64,000 nt of DNA from the NCBI RefSeq assembly GCF_029537235.1, contig NZ_CP120638.1, forward strand, positions 1,426,001 through 1,490,000, written 5' to 3'. Made by a program: the position numbers and the translations under genes. Under the pieces are notes generated by a model that was not told the DNA's origin, did no database searches, and saw only the letters and a list, made by a program, of their open reading frames with translations. Positions 26,200-35,612 of this stretch are shown here, piece after piece; position 1 is the stretch's first letter, and each line of letters starts with the position of its first letter. This stretch comes from Rhizobium sp. 32-5/1. Lineage in GTDB: Bacteria; Pseudomonadota; Alphaproteobacteria; Rhizobiales; Rhizobiaceae.

Positions 26200-27131
26200 G
26201 CGGTCTGGATCCTTCCGCGAAACGCGCACTGGCATGGCCAGGCGATCCGGAAAGGCCCGTAGAGGAGTGCTCGCCGCAAGAGGCAAAGCAGCAATTTCTG
26301 GACGGTTTCGCTCAAAAACAACTTCCTCTTGAAGACGTTGACAGCATCCAGGAACGCCGGATCGGTGACATCAGGCTGAAAATCTGGCGTGGCCGCGGCA
26401 CCCCGGGCCAGGATGCGCCTTCGCTGCTCTATCTTCATGGCGGCGGCTGGGTGATCGGTGCCCCGGAAAGCCACGAAGATATCTGCCGCATCCTTGCCAA
26501 TGCTGTCGGGGCTGTGGTTATATCGCCCGATTATCGGCTGGCCCCGGAACATCCCTTCCCCGCCGCAGTTGAAGATTGTGCAACGACGCTGCACTGGATG
26601 AGCGAACAGGCAGGCACGCTCGGCATCGACACGAAACGCATTCTCGTTGCAGGCGACAGTGCAGGAGGAAATCTTGCCGCCGTCCTCGCCTTGATGGCGC
26701 GCGACGCAACGGCACCACCCATCATAGGGCAGGTCTTGATTTATCCGGTTACGGATCAAAGCCAGGCATCGGACAGTTACCGGCGCTACGCGAAGGATTT
26801 CGGTCTGACGGCGGATGGCATGCGATGGTTCCGTGACCACTACCTGCCGGCCGGTGCAGACCTGACCGACTGGCGCGCTTCACCGCTCAGCAAAGCAACA
26901 CTACAGGACGTTGCGCCGGCCTTCATCGTGCTTGCAGGACACGATGTGCTGTTTGACGAGGGCCTAGCCTACGCCGAACGTCTCCAGGCGGAAGCACACG
27001 CCGATCTTCGCATTTGGCCTGGGCAGATCCATGGCTTCCTCTCCATGGGCGGCACCATACCGGAAGCGCAGGAGGCTCTGGACGCGATCGCGCAGGCCTG
27101 GCGTTCAATGGATCCCGCGCTTGGCAGATAA
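26196..27131 (+). CDS. Alpha/beta hydrolase of the hormone-sensitive-lipase family
   Basis: This 311-aa HSL-type esterase has the oxyanion-hole motif LYLHGGGWVIG (HGGGW near residues 83-87), the nucleophile elbow VAGDSAGGNLAAVLALMA (Ser in GDSAG near 155), the acid region HDVLFDEGLAYAERL, and the catalytic His in PGQIHGFLSMGG near 280. The triad is complete. It probably deacylates sugar esters or other short-chain esters in the cytoplasm; no signal peptide is present. Its ATG overlaps the oxidoreductase stop by four bases. It is convergent with the LacI gene. Confidence 0.88.
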   Translation: MSGLDPSAKRALAWPGDPERPVEECSPQEAKQQFLDGFAQKQLPLEDVDSIQERRIGDIRLKIWRGRGTPGQDAPSLLYLHGGGWVIGAPESHEDICRILANAVGAVVISPDYRLAPEHPFPAAVEDCATTLHWMSEQAGTLGIDTKRILVAGDSAGGNLAAVLALMARDATAPPIIGQVLIYPVTDQSQASDSYRRYAKDFGLTADGMRWFRDHYLPAGADLTDWRASPLSKATLQDVAPAFIVLAGHDVLFDEGLAYAERLQAEAHADLRIWPGQIHGFLSMGGTIPEAQEALDAIAQAWRSMDPALGR

Positions 27132-27153
27132 CGCGGAAAGGCTCTCGCTGATG

Positions 27154-28188
27154 TCAGGCCGAATCGCGCATAATCAGGGTTGCCTCAAGGATCACCCTGT
27201 TTGCCATAGGCGCCCGATCCGCGGCATCATCCTCCATGCTAAGCAACAGGATTTCAACTGCCTTGGCGGCGATCTCCGGCGCATTCTGAGCCATTGTCGT
27301 CAATGAGGGGCAGGCATAGCGGCTAAGCGGATGGTCGTCATGGCCGGCGATCCGCACGTCGCAGCCGTCCGCACGGCCTATCTTAAGGCCAGAGGCAAAG
27401 GCCGCCGCCATCGCGCCGAAGGCGAAGCGGTCGTTTGCGCACAGAAGCGTCTTGCCCGGTAGGCCGCCCTTTGCGAGAATTCGCTGCATTTGTTCATAGC
27501 CCAACCGCTCGAACTCCCAGGACGGCGCCGCGTCGCAACTGAGGACGAGCGGCGAATGCCCTTCTCGAGCCATTGTTGCACGATAGCTTTCCGTGCGCTC
27601 GTCGGTGTTCGCCATCATATGCGGAACATCAAGGAAGATGGGTGGCTCGCCGGATCGGCAGAGATATTGCACGATTGCAGCCACACTCTGCGAATTGTCG
27701 TTGCCGACGAAGGGAAGATCGAACGTGGCCGGGCTATCGAAACAGACGACAGGGATCGCATTGGTCAGCCGCTCCAGAGCGGAACGGCGCGAGCCAGGAC
27801 CAAGAGGTGCCACGATCGCACCCGAAACCTTCAGGGACATCAGCGTCCGAACCGCCTCCTCCTCAAGCTCTGGCCGCGTATGGGATGACAGTTGCACCGG
27901 CCAGAAACCCTTCGCACGCAATTCCAACTCTATCAGGGAGACGACCTGAACGTAGAACGGGTCGGACATTGTCGGCACCAGAATGCCGATATTCTTGGTG
28001 CGCTTGCGGTTGAGATGGCGGGCGAAGAGATTGGGCTCGAAGCTCGACTTCTTCAGCGCAGCCTCGATGCGCTTGCGGGTCACTTCCTTGATCTGTGTCG
28101 GATCGTCGAAATATTTCGAAAGCGTAGGGCGCGAGACGCCACAGGCGCCCGCGAAATCGTCCATCGATTTGTAAGTCTTCTTTGCCAT
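27154..28188 (-). CDS. LacI-family transcriptional regulator
   Basis: This 344-aa LacI/GalR regulator has the N-terminal HTH SMDDFAGACGVSRPTLSKYF, and the hinge helix region KSSFEPNLFARHLNRKRTKNIGILVP. The periplasmic-binding-protein-like effector domain includes VVCFDSPATFDLPFVGNDNSQS, LLCANDRFAFGAMAAA and VRIAGHDDHPLSRYACPSLTTM. It is divergent from the sugar ABC importer across a 513-bp gap holding a small palindrome. It most likely controls that importer and perhaps the nearby catabolic genes. The effector sugar is unknown. Confidence 0.9.
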   Translation of the reverse strand: MAKKTYKSMDDFAGACGVSRPTLSKYFDDPTQIKEVTRKRIEAALKKSSFEPNLFARHLNRKRTKNIGILVPTMSDPFYVQVVSLIELELRAKGFWPVQLSSHTRPELEEEAVRTLMSLKVSGAIVAPLGPGSRRSALERLTNAIPVVCFDSPATFDLPFVGNDNSQSVAAIVQYLCRSGEPPIFLDVPHMMANTDERTESYRATMAREGHSPLVLSCDAAPSWEFERLGYEQMQRILAKGGLPGKTLLCANDRFAFGAMAAAFASGLKIGRADGCDVRIAGHDDHPLSRYACPSLTTMAQNAPEIAAKAVEILLLSMEDDAADRAPMANRVILEATLIMRDSA

Positions 28189-28701
28189 TCAAGTCCTTAG
28201 TGCCCCGCAGAACGCCGTGCGAAGGGCGAAATTTGATTTTGCGTCTACGGGACATCGGCTGACACGCATAATACGCAAGAGAGATTTCGAACAGTTCCAG
28301 GCCAAAAGGCATTGGCTCTACCGGAATCGCACCATTTTTCCCCTTCTAACTTGAAGCCAGCTTTTCGACCATACACTGCGGCGGAGCAATACTCGTCGCC
28401 TCAATCGATCCACAGTCGTCCAGCCAGGCGGGGTAATAGAAAACGCGATTTCAATAAACCCTTTCATTTGTTTACGAAAGTAAAGAAAAAAGCTCCACAA
28501 GCAACACGAACGGCACAAAAAATTTTCGCGCGCAAATTTTTATTATTATTTAAAATCATCATCTTATCGCAATAATAAAGAAAAACTCTCCTCCCTTTTC
28601 AGTCACTCTCGCATTTCGCCGTTGACATAGAGAGCCTCCAGGAACCTACTTCCATGGCGATCTGGGAGGATCGATCAACGCATAGCTCTTGGGAGGCAGA
28701 C
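28189..28701. other. Divergent promoter region between lacI-type regulator and sugar ABC importer
   Basis: This is a 513-bp gap without a credible gene. The right half (28440-28600) is strongly AT-rich for this genome. It contains the palindrome TTTAC-GAAA-GTAAA at 28471-28484 and an imperfect AAATTTT/AAATTTT symmetry around GCGCGC at about 28517-28542. The importer promoter and the LacI operator probably lie here. Confidence 0.6.
28471..28484. promoter_or_regulatory. Candidate LacI-family operator
   Basis: A perfect inverted repeat with arms TTTAC and GTAAA spaced by GAAA sits in the divergent region. It is short but resembles the even-spaced LacI-family operators that keep a central symmetric core. 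Its distance of about 220 bp from the importer start makes a direct -10/-35 overlap uncertain. Confidence 0.3.
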
Positions 28702-29948
28702 ATGAATTTCAAACAATTCGGCAGTACAATGCGCGCGGCCGCCGCGGCATGGGCACTTTGCACAACAGCGGCCTATGCCGACACCACCATCGAGTTCATC
28801 CAGTGGTGGGAGCCGGAAATGCCGGCCGGCGCCCTGCGCGGCATCATGGACGATTTCGAGGCAAAAATCCCGGCATCAAGGTCACTCTTGTCAGTGGCCC
28901 CTATTCTTCGACGCGTGACCAGATCGTTGTCGGTGCTGCGTCCGGCACGCTCAGCGACGTGGTCGGCCTCGACGGCGCATGGGTCAACGGCCTGTCCAAG
29001 CAGGGTGCCATTGCCTCGCTGGACGAACTGATGGACAACGCCAAGTACGACAGGACCCAGATCACCGACATCGTGAAGGTAGATGGCAAAAGCGTGATGT
29101 TCCCGCTCGCCTCCTTCGTCTACCCTGTCTTCGTCAACCTCGATCTGGCCAAGGCGGCCGGCGTCGATAAGATGCCTTCCACGCGCAGCGAATTCGCCGA
29201 CGCCGCAAAGAAGATGACGGATGCCTCCAAAAACCAGTATGGCTGGGTTTTGCCGCTTTCGCTGCAATCGCCGGGCGGCATCCAAAATGACGTCATGTCC
29301 TGGGTATGGGCATCCGGCGCTTCGATGATGAAGGATGGCAAACCGGATCTCGAGAATGAAGCTGTTGTCGGCACGCTCGAATACATCCAGTCGCTCGGCA
29401 AGGACGGCGTGATTTCGCCCGGCATCTTCGCAAAGAAGGAGCAGGACAAGGTCGAGGAATTCGTCAACGGTCGCGTCGGCATGATGGTCGATTCACTCGC
29501 GCACGTGAACCTCATCCGCGAGCGCAACCCGAACCTGAAGTTCGGTATTTCCGCCCTGCCGGCCATGGATGGCTACACAGGCAAGCGCGGCATGCCCTAT
29601 GCCTCGTGGGGCATCGGCGTCAGCGAAGGCAGCGCACACAAGGAAGAAGCCTGGAAACTGGTCGAATTCCTGATGAGCGCTGAAGTCAACGGTCGCCTTG
29701 TCTCGATCGCCAACGCTTTCCCTGGCAACGTCAACGCAAAGCCTGATTTTGTTGCAGGCGATCCGGTCTTTGCGGAAGCCTTCAAGATCTTTCAAAGCGG
29801 TTATCCGGCCAACGAGTTTGTCGGGCTGCCGGTTGCCGAAGAACTGATGCGCGACATGAATGTCGAAGTGCAGAAGATGTTCGATGGCGGCCAGACCGCC
29901 AAGGAAGCTGCTGCGAATGCACAGAAGGCATGGCTGGCCAAATTCTAG
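28702..29948 (+). CDS. CUT1 sugar ABC transporter substrate-binding protein, frameshift at about 28865
   Basis: This is an extracellular solute-binding protein family 1 member of about 415 aa. MNFKQFGSTMRAAAAAWALC to AYA-DTTIE is a signal peptide (cleavage near residue 27), and FIQWWEPEMPAGALRGIMDDFEAK begins the mature domain. One A appears lost from the A run at 28863-28867; adding it gives NPGIKVTLVSGPYSSTRDQIV and the rest of the protein. Ligand-side segments include DVVGLDGAWVNGLSKQ and GMPYASWGIGVSEGSAHKEEAW. GGGAGG lies six bases before ATG 28702. It binds a mono- or oligosaccharide in the periplasm and is the first gene of the importer operon. Confidence 0.88.
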
Positions 29949-30033
29949 GCAACCGCGTTCACAGGCACCGGCTGCGCTTCCTGCGCTACCGGTGCCATTC
30001 GCAGTCTTCGGCAGATTGGAAAGTCTAAAGCCC

Positions 30034-30963
30034 ATGAACGGTTCCGCTCCGGCAATGGCCACCGCCCGGCCAAAGGCGCGCAAATTCCGCTACAGGACAT
30101 TGCGGAAACTGGTGCCCTATCTCTTCGTGTCGCCCGCGACCCTACTCCTCACCCTGCTGATGCTGTTTCCGATGCTGATGGTGGTGCGCTATTCGCTGAT
30201 GGATGGCGCCATCATGAAGAAGGGGGCCGCCTTTGTCGGTTTCCAGAATTATATGGCCCTGTTCGCGGATCCGGTCTTCTGGCAGTCGGTCGGCCAGACG
30301 CTCTACTTCACGGTCATGAGCGTGGTGTTCCATTTCATCATCGGCCTCGCCTTTGCGCTGCTGTTGAACACCGATCGTGTCGATCCGCTGATCCGCAGTA
30401 TCCTGCGCGTTCTTTTTATCCTGCCCTGGCTGTTTACGGCCGTGATTATCGCCATCATCTGGCGGTTGCTGCTCGACCCGAACGGTGTCGTCAACAGCGT
30501 ACTGATGGCGCTGCATATCATCGACTTCAAGGTGGAGTGGTTTTCCTCGACCAAGACGGCGATCCACGCCCTGACCTTCGCCAATATCTGGGCCGGCTAT
30601 CCGCTCTACATGGTCAGCCTGCTGGCCGGCCTCCAGGGCATTCCGAAGGAGCTTTACGAGGCCGCCGGCATCGACGGCGCAAACGAAGTCGAAAAATTCT
30701 GGTACATCACCATTCCGCAACTGATGCCCATCATTATCAGCATCGCGCTTCTCGATTTCATCTGGACGATGCAGGTTTTCCCGCTCGTCTGGATGACCAC
30801 CGGCGGCGGCCCGATCTATTCGACGGAAATGCTTTCCACCTACACCTACAAGCTTGCATTTTCCCGCTACGAGTTTTCGCTGGCCTCGGCGAGCGCCATC
30901 ATCATTCTCGTGATTTCGATGAGCGTCACCTATTTCTACATCAAGCACCAGCAGCGCAGGTAA
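30034..30963 (+). CDS. CUT1 sugar ABC transporter permease (MalF/UgpA type)
   Basis: This 309-aa inner-membrane permease has six predicted spans: LVPYLFVSPATLLLTLLMLFP near the N-terminus, TLYFTVMSVVFHFIIGLAFALLL, VLFILPWLFTAVIIAIIWRLL, and later helices to the end. The EAA loop is YEAAGIDGANEVEKFWYITIPQLMP, the contact site for the ATPase. I start at MNGSAPAMA (30034), which leaves 85 bp after the binding-protein gene; an upstream extension reads through that gene's end. It pairs with the following permease. Confidence 0.88.
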   Translation: MNGSAPAMATARPKARKFRYRTLRKLVPYLFVSPATLLLTLLMLFPMLMVVRYSLMDGAIMKKGAAFVGFQNYMALFADPVFWQSVGQTLYFTVMSVVFHFIIGLAFALLLNTDRVDPLIRSILRVLFILPWLFTAVIIAIIWRLLLDPNGVVNSVLMALHIIDFKVEWFSSTKTAIHALTFANIWAGYPLYMVSLLAGLQGIPKELYEAAGIDGANEVEKFWYITIPQLMPIIISIALLDFIWTMQVFPLVWMTTGGGPIYSTEMLSTYTYKLAFSRYEFSLASASAIIILVISMSVTYFYIKHQQRR

Positions 30964-30969
30964 CCGGTC

Positions 30970-31814
30970 ATGGCAAAACGTTCCCTCAAGCACTCTGTCC
31001 TGCCAACCGTGGTGACTTATGTCGGGTTGGCCGTGGGACTGGTCTTTGCGACTTTCCCGATCGTCTGGATGTTCTTCAGTTCGCTGAAATCAAACAGGGA
31101 GATTTTCGCCCTGCCGCCTAAACTCCTGCCGGACGATTTCACTATTGCGGCCTATCTGACGATCTTCAACGATCCCGTGAAGGTCCGGTTCTTCATCAAC
31201 AGCTATTTCGTAGCCGGCGTCGTGACGGTTCTCACACTCCTGATCGCCATCGTCACGGCCTATGGATTCAGCCGTTTTCAATTCCGTTTCAAGAATACCC
31301 TGAACATCTTCATCATCAGCACCCAGACCGTGCCGCCCATCACGCTTCTCATTCCCTATTTCGGCATGGTCGTGGCCTTCCGGATCTTCGATACCTATCT
31401 GGCACTCATCCTGACCTACATGGTTTTCACCCTGCCCTATGCCGTTCTGCTGATGACGGGCTACCTGAATACACTGCCGAAGGAACTCGACGAGGCGGTG
31501 CTCGTCGACGGCGGCTCGAGCTGGACGGCGTTGTGGCGGGTGATCGTCCCGGTCTCGATCCCCGGCATCGTCGCAACGGCGGTCTATACCTTCCTGCTCG
31601 CCTGGAACGAGTTTCTCTTCGCGCTGACGCTGACCAAGTCGATGGACTTGCGCACCGTGCCGATCGGCATCCAGCTTCTCATGGGGCAGCATGCCTTCGA
31701 ATGGAACGAGATGATGGCGATGAGCGTGCTCGGATCGCTGCCGCTGCTGGTGCTCTATCTGGTTGCTCAGCGTTATTTTCTGGCCGGCATGACGGCGGGT
31801 TCGGTAAAAGCTGA
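30970..31814 (+). CDS. CUT1 sugar ABC transporter permease (MalG/UgpE type), stop lost by frameshift
   Basis: This is an inner-membrane permease of about 280 aa. Six spans are visible, starting TYVGLAVGLVFATFPIVWMFF, with the EAA loop DEAVLVDGGSSWTALWRVIVPVSIPG and the usual C-terminal FLAGMTAGSVK. In the sequence as given the frame runs on through the terminator and antisense into the next gene. One extra A in the run at 31806-31809 would give a stop at 31812-31814, eight bases before the hairpin, which is the expected gene end. It starts six bases after the first permease. No ATPase gene follows; the ATPase at 19734-20879 is the likely partner. Confidence 0.87.
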
Positions 31815-31821
31815 AGCCGCC

Positions 31822-31851
31822 GTGGCCTGTCCATGCACGTGGACAGGCCAC
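31822..31851. terminator. Bidirectional hairpin between the sugar importer and the ATP-grasp operon
   Basis: A perfect 12-bp stem (GTGGCCTGTCCA / TGGACAGGCCAC) with a six-base TGCACG loop lies between convergent genes, eight bases after the restored permease stop and two bases from the ligase stop. No long T run flanks it. It probably ends both transcripts. Confidence 0.75.
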
Positions 31852-31853
31852 TC

Positions 31854-32900
31854 CTACAGGGTCGCCAGCGCCCTGTTTGATATATTGTTGCCATTGGCCT
31901 TGCGGATGGCCACCTTGGTCTCCAATGCCGCGATGACATCGACTGCAAAATCAACTCCGCAAAGGGCTGCGATATCCGGAAGGCCACCGGGCGTGAAGAC
32001 GTTGATCTCCAGGATTTTGTCTCCAACGATATCGAGACCGACGAGGAACATCCCGTCCTCAATCAGCTTGGGTCGGACCATCTCGGCGACGGCCAGAATG
32101 TCCGGCGTGATTTCCACAGCCGCGGCGGTGCCGGCGGCGTGCATATTGGAACGAACCTCGCCGGAGGCCGGAACCCGCCGGAATGCCGCATAGGTGCCGT
32201 CCCGGGACAGAGGCCTGCCATTCATCAGGAAAAGCCGGATATCGCCGGCCTTTGCCTCGCTCAGATAGGCTTGCGCGATCAGGTAACCCTCGCCGCTGAC
32301 GGCTTCGAAAATCTGGTTGAGATTTGCGTCATCCTGGGACGCGATCTTGAAGACATTCTTGCCGCCCGACCCCTGCAGCGGTTTCAGGATCACGCCCTGC
32401 TGGTGTTCGCCGATGAAGGCGCGGATTTCCTCGATGCTTTTGGAAATCAGCGTGGTCGGCCGCACTGCTGCGGGAAAACCCTGGAAATAGAGCTTGTTTT
32501 GGGCCATCGCCAAACCGCCAGGATCGTTGAGAACGATCACCCCGCGTTCGGCGGCCAGACGTCCGAAGATTGCGCCGACATGGGCAGCCCAAGGACGGTC
32601 GTCGGCGTCAAGCGATGGGTCGCTGCGCAGAAACAGGACATCGATATCGCGCGCATCGATCGTCTCGATCGCTGCATCCTTGCTCTGAAGTACCGCGTGA
32701 AAAGTCTCAGCCTTCTTGTATTTCGATCCGGGGAGCGTCAGCGCACGGACCATCAGGCTGTCATCCGGGCGCAGAACAAAGTCACCAGGCGTCAGGTAAC
32801 AAATCTTATGGCCACGATCGAGTGCCGCCAATGCCAGAGCGGTTGTCGTGAAATAGGGTTCTTCCAACTCAATCGAATTGACAAAAAAGGCGATGCGCAT
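31854..32900 (-). CDS. Glutathione synthetase-like ATP-grasp ligase
   Basis: This 348-aa ATP-grasp enzyme resembles GshB. The N-terminal domain has RIAFFVNSIELEEPYFTTTALALAA and DVLFLRSDPSLDADDRPW (GshB: RKDPPFD). The ATP site includes NDPGGLAMAQNKLYFQGFP, GVILKPLQGSGGKNVFK, GDIRLFLMNGRPL, and metal ligands in GLDIVGDKILEINVFTPGG. GshB proper has an INVTSPT ending there, so the acceptor site differs. Such enzymes form an amide bond between a carboxylate and an amine through an acyl phosphate. It is the last of three co-directional genes, eight bases after the QEGLA peptidase. It is probably not the cell's main glutathione synthetase; its true substrates are unknown. Confidence 0.85.
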   Translation of the reverse strand: MRIAFFVNSIELEEPYFTTTALALAALDRGHKICYLTPGDFVLRPDDSLMVRALTLPGSKYKKAETFHAVLQSKDAAIETIDARDIDVLFLRSDPSLDADDRPWAAHVGAIFGRLAAERGVIVLNDPGGLAMAQNKLYFQGFPAAVRPTTLISKSIEEIRAFIGEHQQGVILKPLQGSGGKNVFKIASQDDANLNQIFEAVSGEGYLIAQAYLSEAKAGDIRLFLMNGRPLSRDGTYAAFRRVPASGEVRSNMHAAGTAAAVEITPDILAVAEMVRPKLIEDGMFLVGLDIVGDKILEINVFTPGGLPDIAALCGVDFAVDVIAALETKVAIRKANGNNISNRALATL

Positions 32901-32908
32901 GGTGACTC

Positions 32909-34794
32909 CTATAATTCGATCATATCGACAGGGGAAATGCCATTGCGGCTCCTCTCGAGACGGGCCTGGGCATCCGGATGCGAGAGAAAGTCCGGACGCA
33001 CGACTGGCGCCTTGAGAAGGCCTCGGGCACTCAGTTCCTGCATGACCGAAAAATGCGACGCGGAAATCTTGCCCATCCAGAACGGGTCGAGCGCGCGGTC
33101 GCTTTTCAGATGCTCCAGCAACTGCAACAGCCCGCGAAGGTAGATCGCATCCTTTGCAAGACCGCCACCACGATAGAGGCGCAATACTAGGTTGAAGGCA
33201 TCGCTTTGCGCAAGACCGTGCTCATCCGTCAGCCGCGAAAACGTCCGCTCGAAAGGCACCCCTTCCAGCATCATGGCACAGCCGACAACCCGCGCGGCAA
33301 TCAGGCGCAGGCGCTCGACCGTCATGCCGCCGCTCAGATACTCCGCAAACACCGCAAGCCCCTCCTGCATGCCTTCATAACCCGCAAGCCCGGAGCGGAA
33401 CAGCCGCAACCCCTGCGCCGATCCATTGAAATAGGTGAGAAGATGGACGCCGACTTCATGACTGAGCAGCGGCCCGACCCGCGCACGATCCATCAGCGTG
33501 TTGCGGGATATAAGCAGGCGGTTGCCGGAAACCATCAGGCCGGAGGGAAGATCACTGCGGAGCTCGACCGTCGCCTCGAAGCCGGAATATTGATTCCGGT
33601 ATCCCGCGATCATCGCCCGCGCCAGCATGTCGAGAACAAAACAATCCGCCGTTTCCGGCTCTTGCAGACTTGCTTTGGTAACCGATGTGTCAGCCAGAAT
33701 CTGTGTTGCCACCTGCAGGAGCGACGGCTCGACGGGACCGTAGAGCGCCCTGCCCAGCTCGATGAAGCGCGGCATTTCACGCGCGGCCAGCAGAGAGAGC
33801 TGCAGATCCAGTTCCTGCTGTTTCTCCCGATAAAGCGCATGCAGCACCGGATCCTCGAAACGATCGAAGCCGATTGTGAAGAGCTTGCGTTTTTCAAGCT
33901 CGATATCGACAGTCAACGGCCGATAGAGAAATCTGGGCGCTTTTCGAAACCCGCCAGCCTTGAATTCCTGCCAGGCAGCATCGGCGTTGATCGGCGTCAC
34001 GGCCAGCAGAAAATCAAAGCTCGACGCGATTTCATCGATACTGCGGTCGGCGCGACTGACGGCATCGACGAAGGCCTTTCGTCCGAGTTGCCGGTGTGTC
34101 GTCAGCTTCAGAGCACCCTTCGCCTTGATGAACGCGGCCAGAGCCTGCAATCCGGCATCGAAAATATTGGCAACAAGGCGCTCTTGAAGATCCGGATAGA
34201 TTTTTTCTGATTTCGCCAGCCGATAAATCGGCGCGACACGCACGCTGATGCAGGGGAACAGCGTGTCGGGAAACGCAGCATCGCTGGTCGAAGCCTGTGC
34301 TATCGCCGCCAGTTCGGCCCGGGGTGTCCGGAATTTCGCTTTGATGCCCTGCACTGCCTGCACCAGCGTACGGGCCGCGACAGACGCTGCCTCATCGTCG
34401 GTGTGAAACACCTTTACCTCGAAAGGCGGCAGATAGGGCGCATCGTCAGTCAGCAGCGTATCGGCTGCCAGTTCACCGATCTCAAGCAACATGAAGGCAC
34501 CGAACCGCCTCTCAAGCGCCGCACCCACAGCTTCAACAATCGGCAGGGCAACATCGACATCGGGAGCCAGGAGATAGACCGCGCTGGCCGAGACGATATT
34601 GCGGGCAACCGCATCGTCCCTGCCCCTTTCTATATAGACGCAAAGGAAGGGAAGCGGCCTGTCGATATGAAGGCGGCCACCCTCGCCAAACTCCTTGCGT
34701 ACGGATTTTCCAGTCTCGATAGAAGCCAGAACCTCCGGCATCCAGTCCGACGCCGTCGCCTCTCGCGACAGTTCTTTTTTCGGAGTTGGGTCAT
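32909..34794 (-). CDS. QEGLA-motif (DUF1704/MATCAP-like) metallopeptidase, frameshift at about 34778
   Basis: About 628 aa of the family annotated as 'flavohemoglobin expression-modulating QEGLA motif protein' (DUF1704). The zinc site is seen: SHEVGVHLLTYFNG (HExxxH, about residues 446-451) and EGMQEGLAVFAEYL (QEGLA, about 476-480, with the third ligand Glu). The same HExxxH arrangement occurs in eukaryotic MATCAP tubulin carboxypeptidases of this domain family. ATG 34794 overlaps the amidohydrolase stop (ATGA). From there the frame breaks at the A6 run 34775-34780; a seventh A gives MTQLRKKELSREATASDW and one continuous protein. Predicted activity is carboxypeptidase-like removal of a C-terminal residue; the substrate is unknown. 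Confidence 0.83.
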
Positions 34795-35612
34795 CGCATC
34801 GCCGCCAACGTGTCCTCGAGCACAGGAATGGTGGATGCGAGCATGGCACGCAGTGCCTGGAGCGCTTCCGGATCAGGCATGCCCGTCCATTCGTCCATGA
34901 AGAATTTCTTGAACTCGACGGCGATTGCGCAGCCGGTCTCGGGAAAGGTCTCATGAATGAACCGTGTCTGTTCACCCTTGCCCTGAAAGGCAATGTTTTC
35001 GCGGACATCCATGCGGCGACCGCGGAATTCGAAGCTGGACAACGTCTCCATGAACGCATCGACCACCCCACCCCAACGGACGCGGTCCATCGAGGACGTG
35101 CCGATATTGATTTCCGGCGCGGCGTCTCTGTCGGTCGGCGATTGATCGCGCCCGTTGCGACGATGATTGTAGCTGTGAATGTCAAGCACGACGAAACGGC
35201 CGAAATTTCGCTCTATTCCTCGCAGAAATGCCCCCAGCATCGCATAGTAATCGTCATGAACACCCAGCGAAGCCTCGACCAAATCTGCGGCAGGCGTCTG
35301 TTTCCAAACATTCAGCCCCCATGCCTGCTCCGGCAGGACATACACCGCTGCATCGCGGGCGCGATTGAGATCGACCTCGAAGCGGGACCGGTGAACGACA
35401 ACACGATTGGGAACGTCGCGAATGGTAAATTCGGTGAAGGGATCCTCTTCACGCAGCCGATCCTCAGATGAGAGCGCCATAGGGAGCCGAAGATCGTTGC
35501 GGATATGATGCCCGTTGTGGATCGCGGTGGCGACGATCGGAGAATCACCGCGCTCCATCGACCACCAGGCATCCGAAGGGGAGAAATTTTCCAGAGATTG
35601 CTTGGCCGACAC
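34791..35612 (-). CDS. N-formylglutamate amidohydrolase-family protein
   Basis: This 273-aa protein is of the FGase/HutG-2 family, zinc enzymes related to carboxypeptidases that cleave N-acyl glutamate-type amides. Seen are IVATAIHNGHHIRNDLR (zinc His), REEDPFTEFTIRDVPNRVVVHRSRFEVDLNR (Glu and substrate-binding Arg residues), VVLDIHSYNHRR (second zinc His near 165) and the closing CAIAVEFKKFFMDEWTG (catalytic Glu). It is the first gene of the three-gene operon and overlaps the peptidase start by four bases. There is no his-utilisation gene nearby, so a role in histidine degradation is unlikely. Confidence 0.85.
   Translation of the reverse strand: MSAKQSLENFSPSDAWWSMERGDSPIVATAIHNGHHIRNDLRLPMALSSEDRLREEDPFTEFTIRDVPNRVVVHRSRFEVDLNRARDAAVYVLPEQAWGLNVWKQTPAADLVEASLGVHDDYYAMLGAFLRGIERNFGRFVVLDIHSYNHRRNGRDQSPTDRDAAPEINIGTSSMDRVRWGGVVDAFMETLSSFEFRGRRMDVRENIAFQGKGEQTRFIHETFPETGCAIAVEFKKFFMDEWTGMPDPEALQALRAMLASTIPVLEDTLAAMR

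Noticed and set aside
31815..32193. Extension of the second sugar permease into the next gene
   Set aside because: The extension crosses a perfect terminator hairpin and then runs antisense to the ATP-grasp gene; a one-base loss in the A run before it explains the missing stop.
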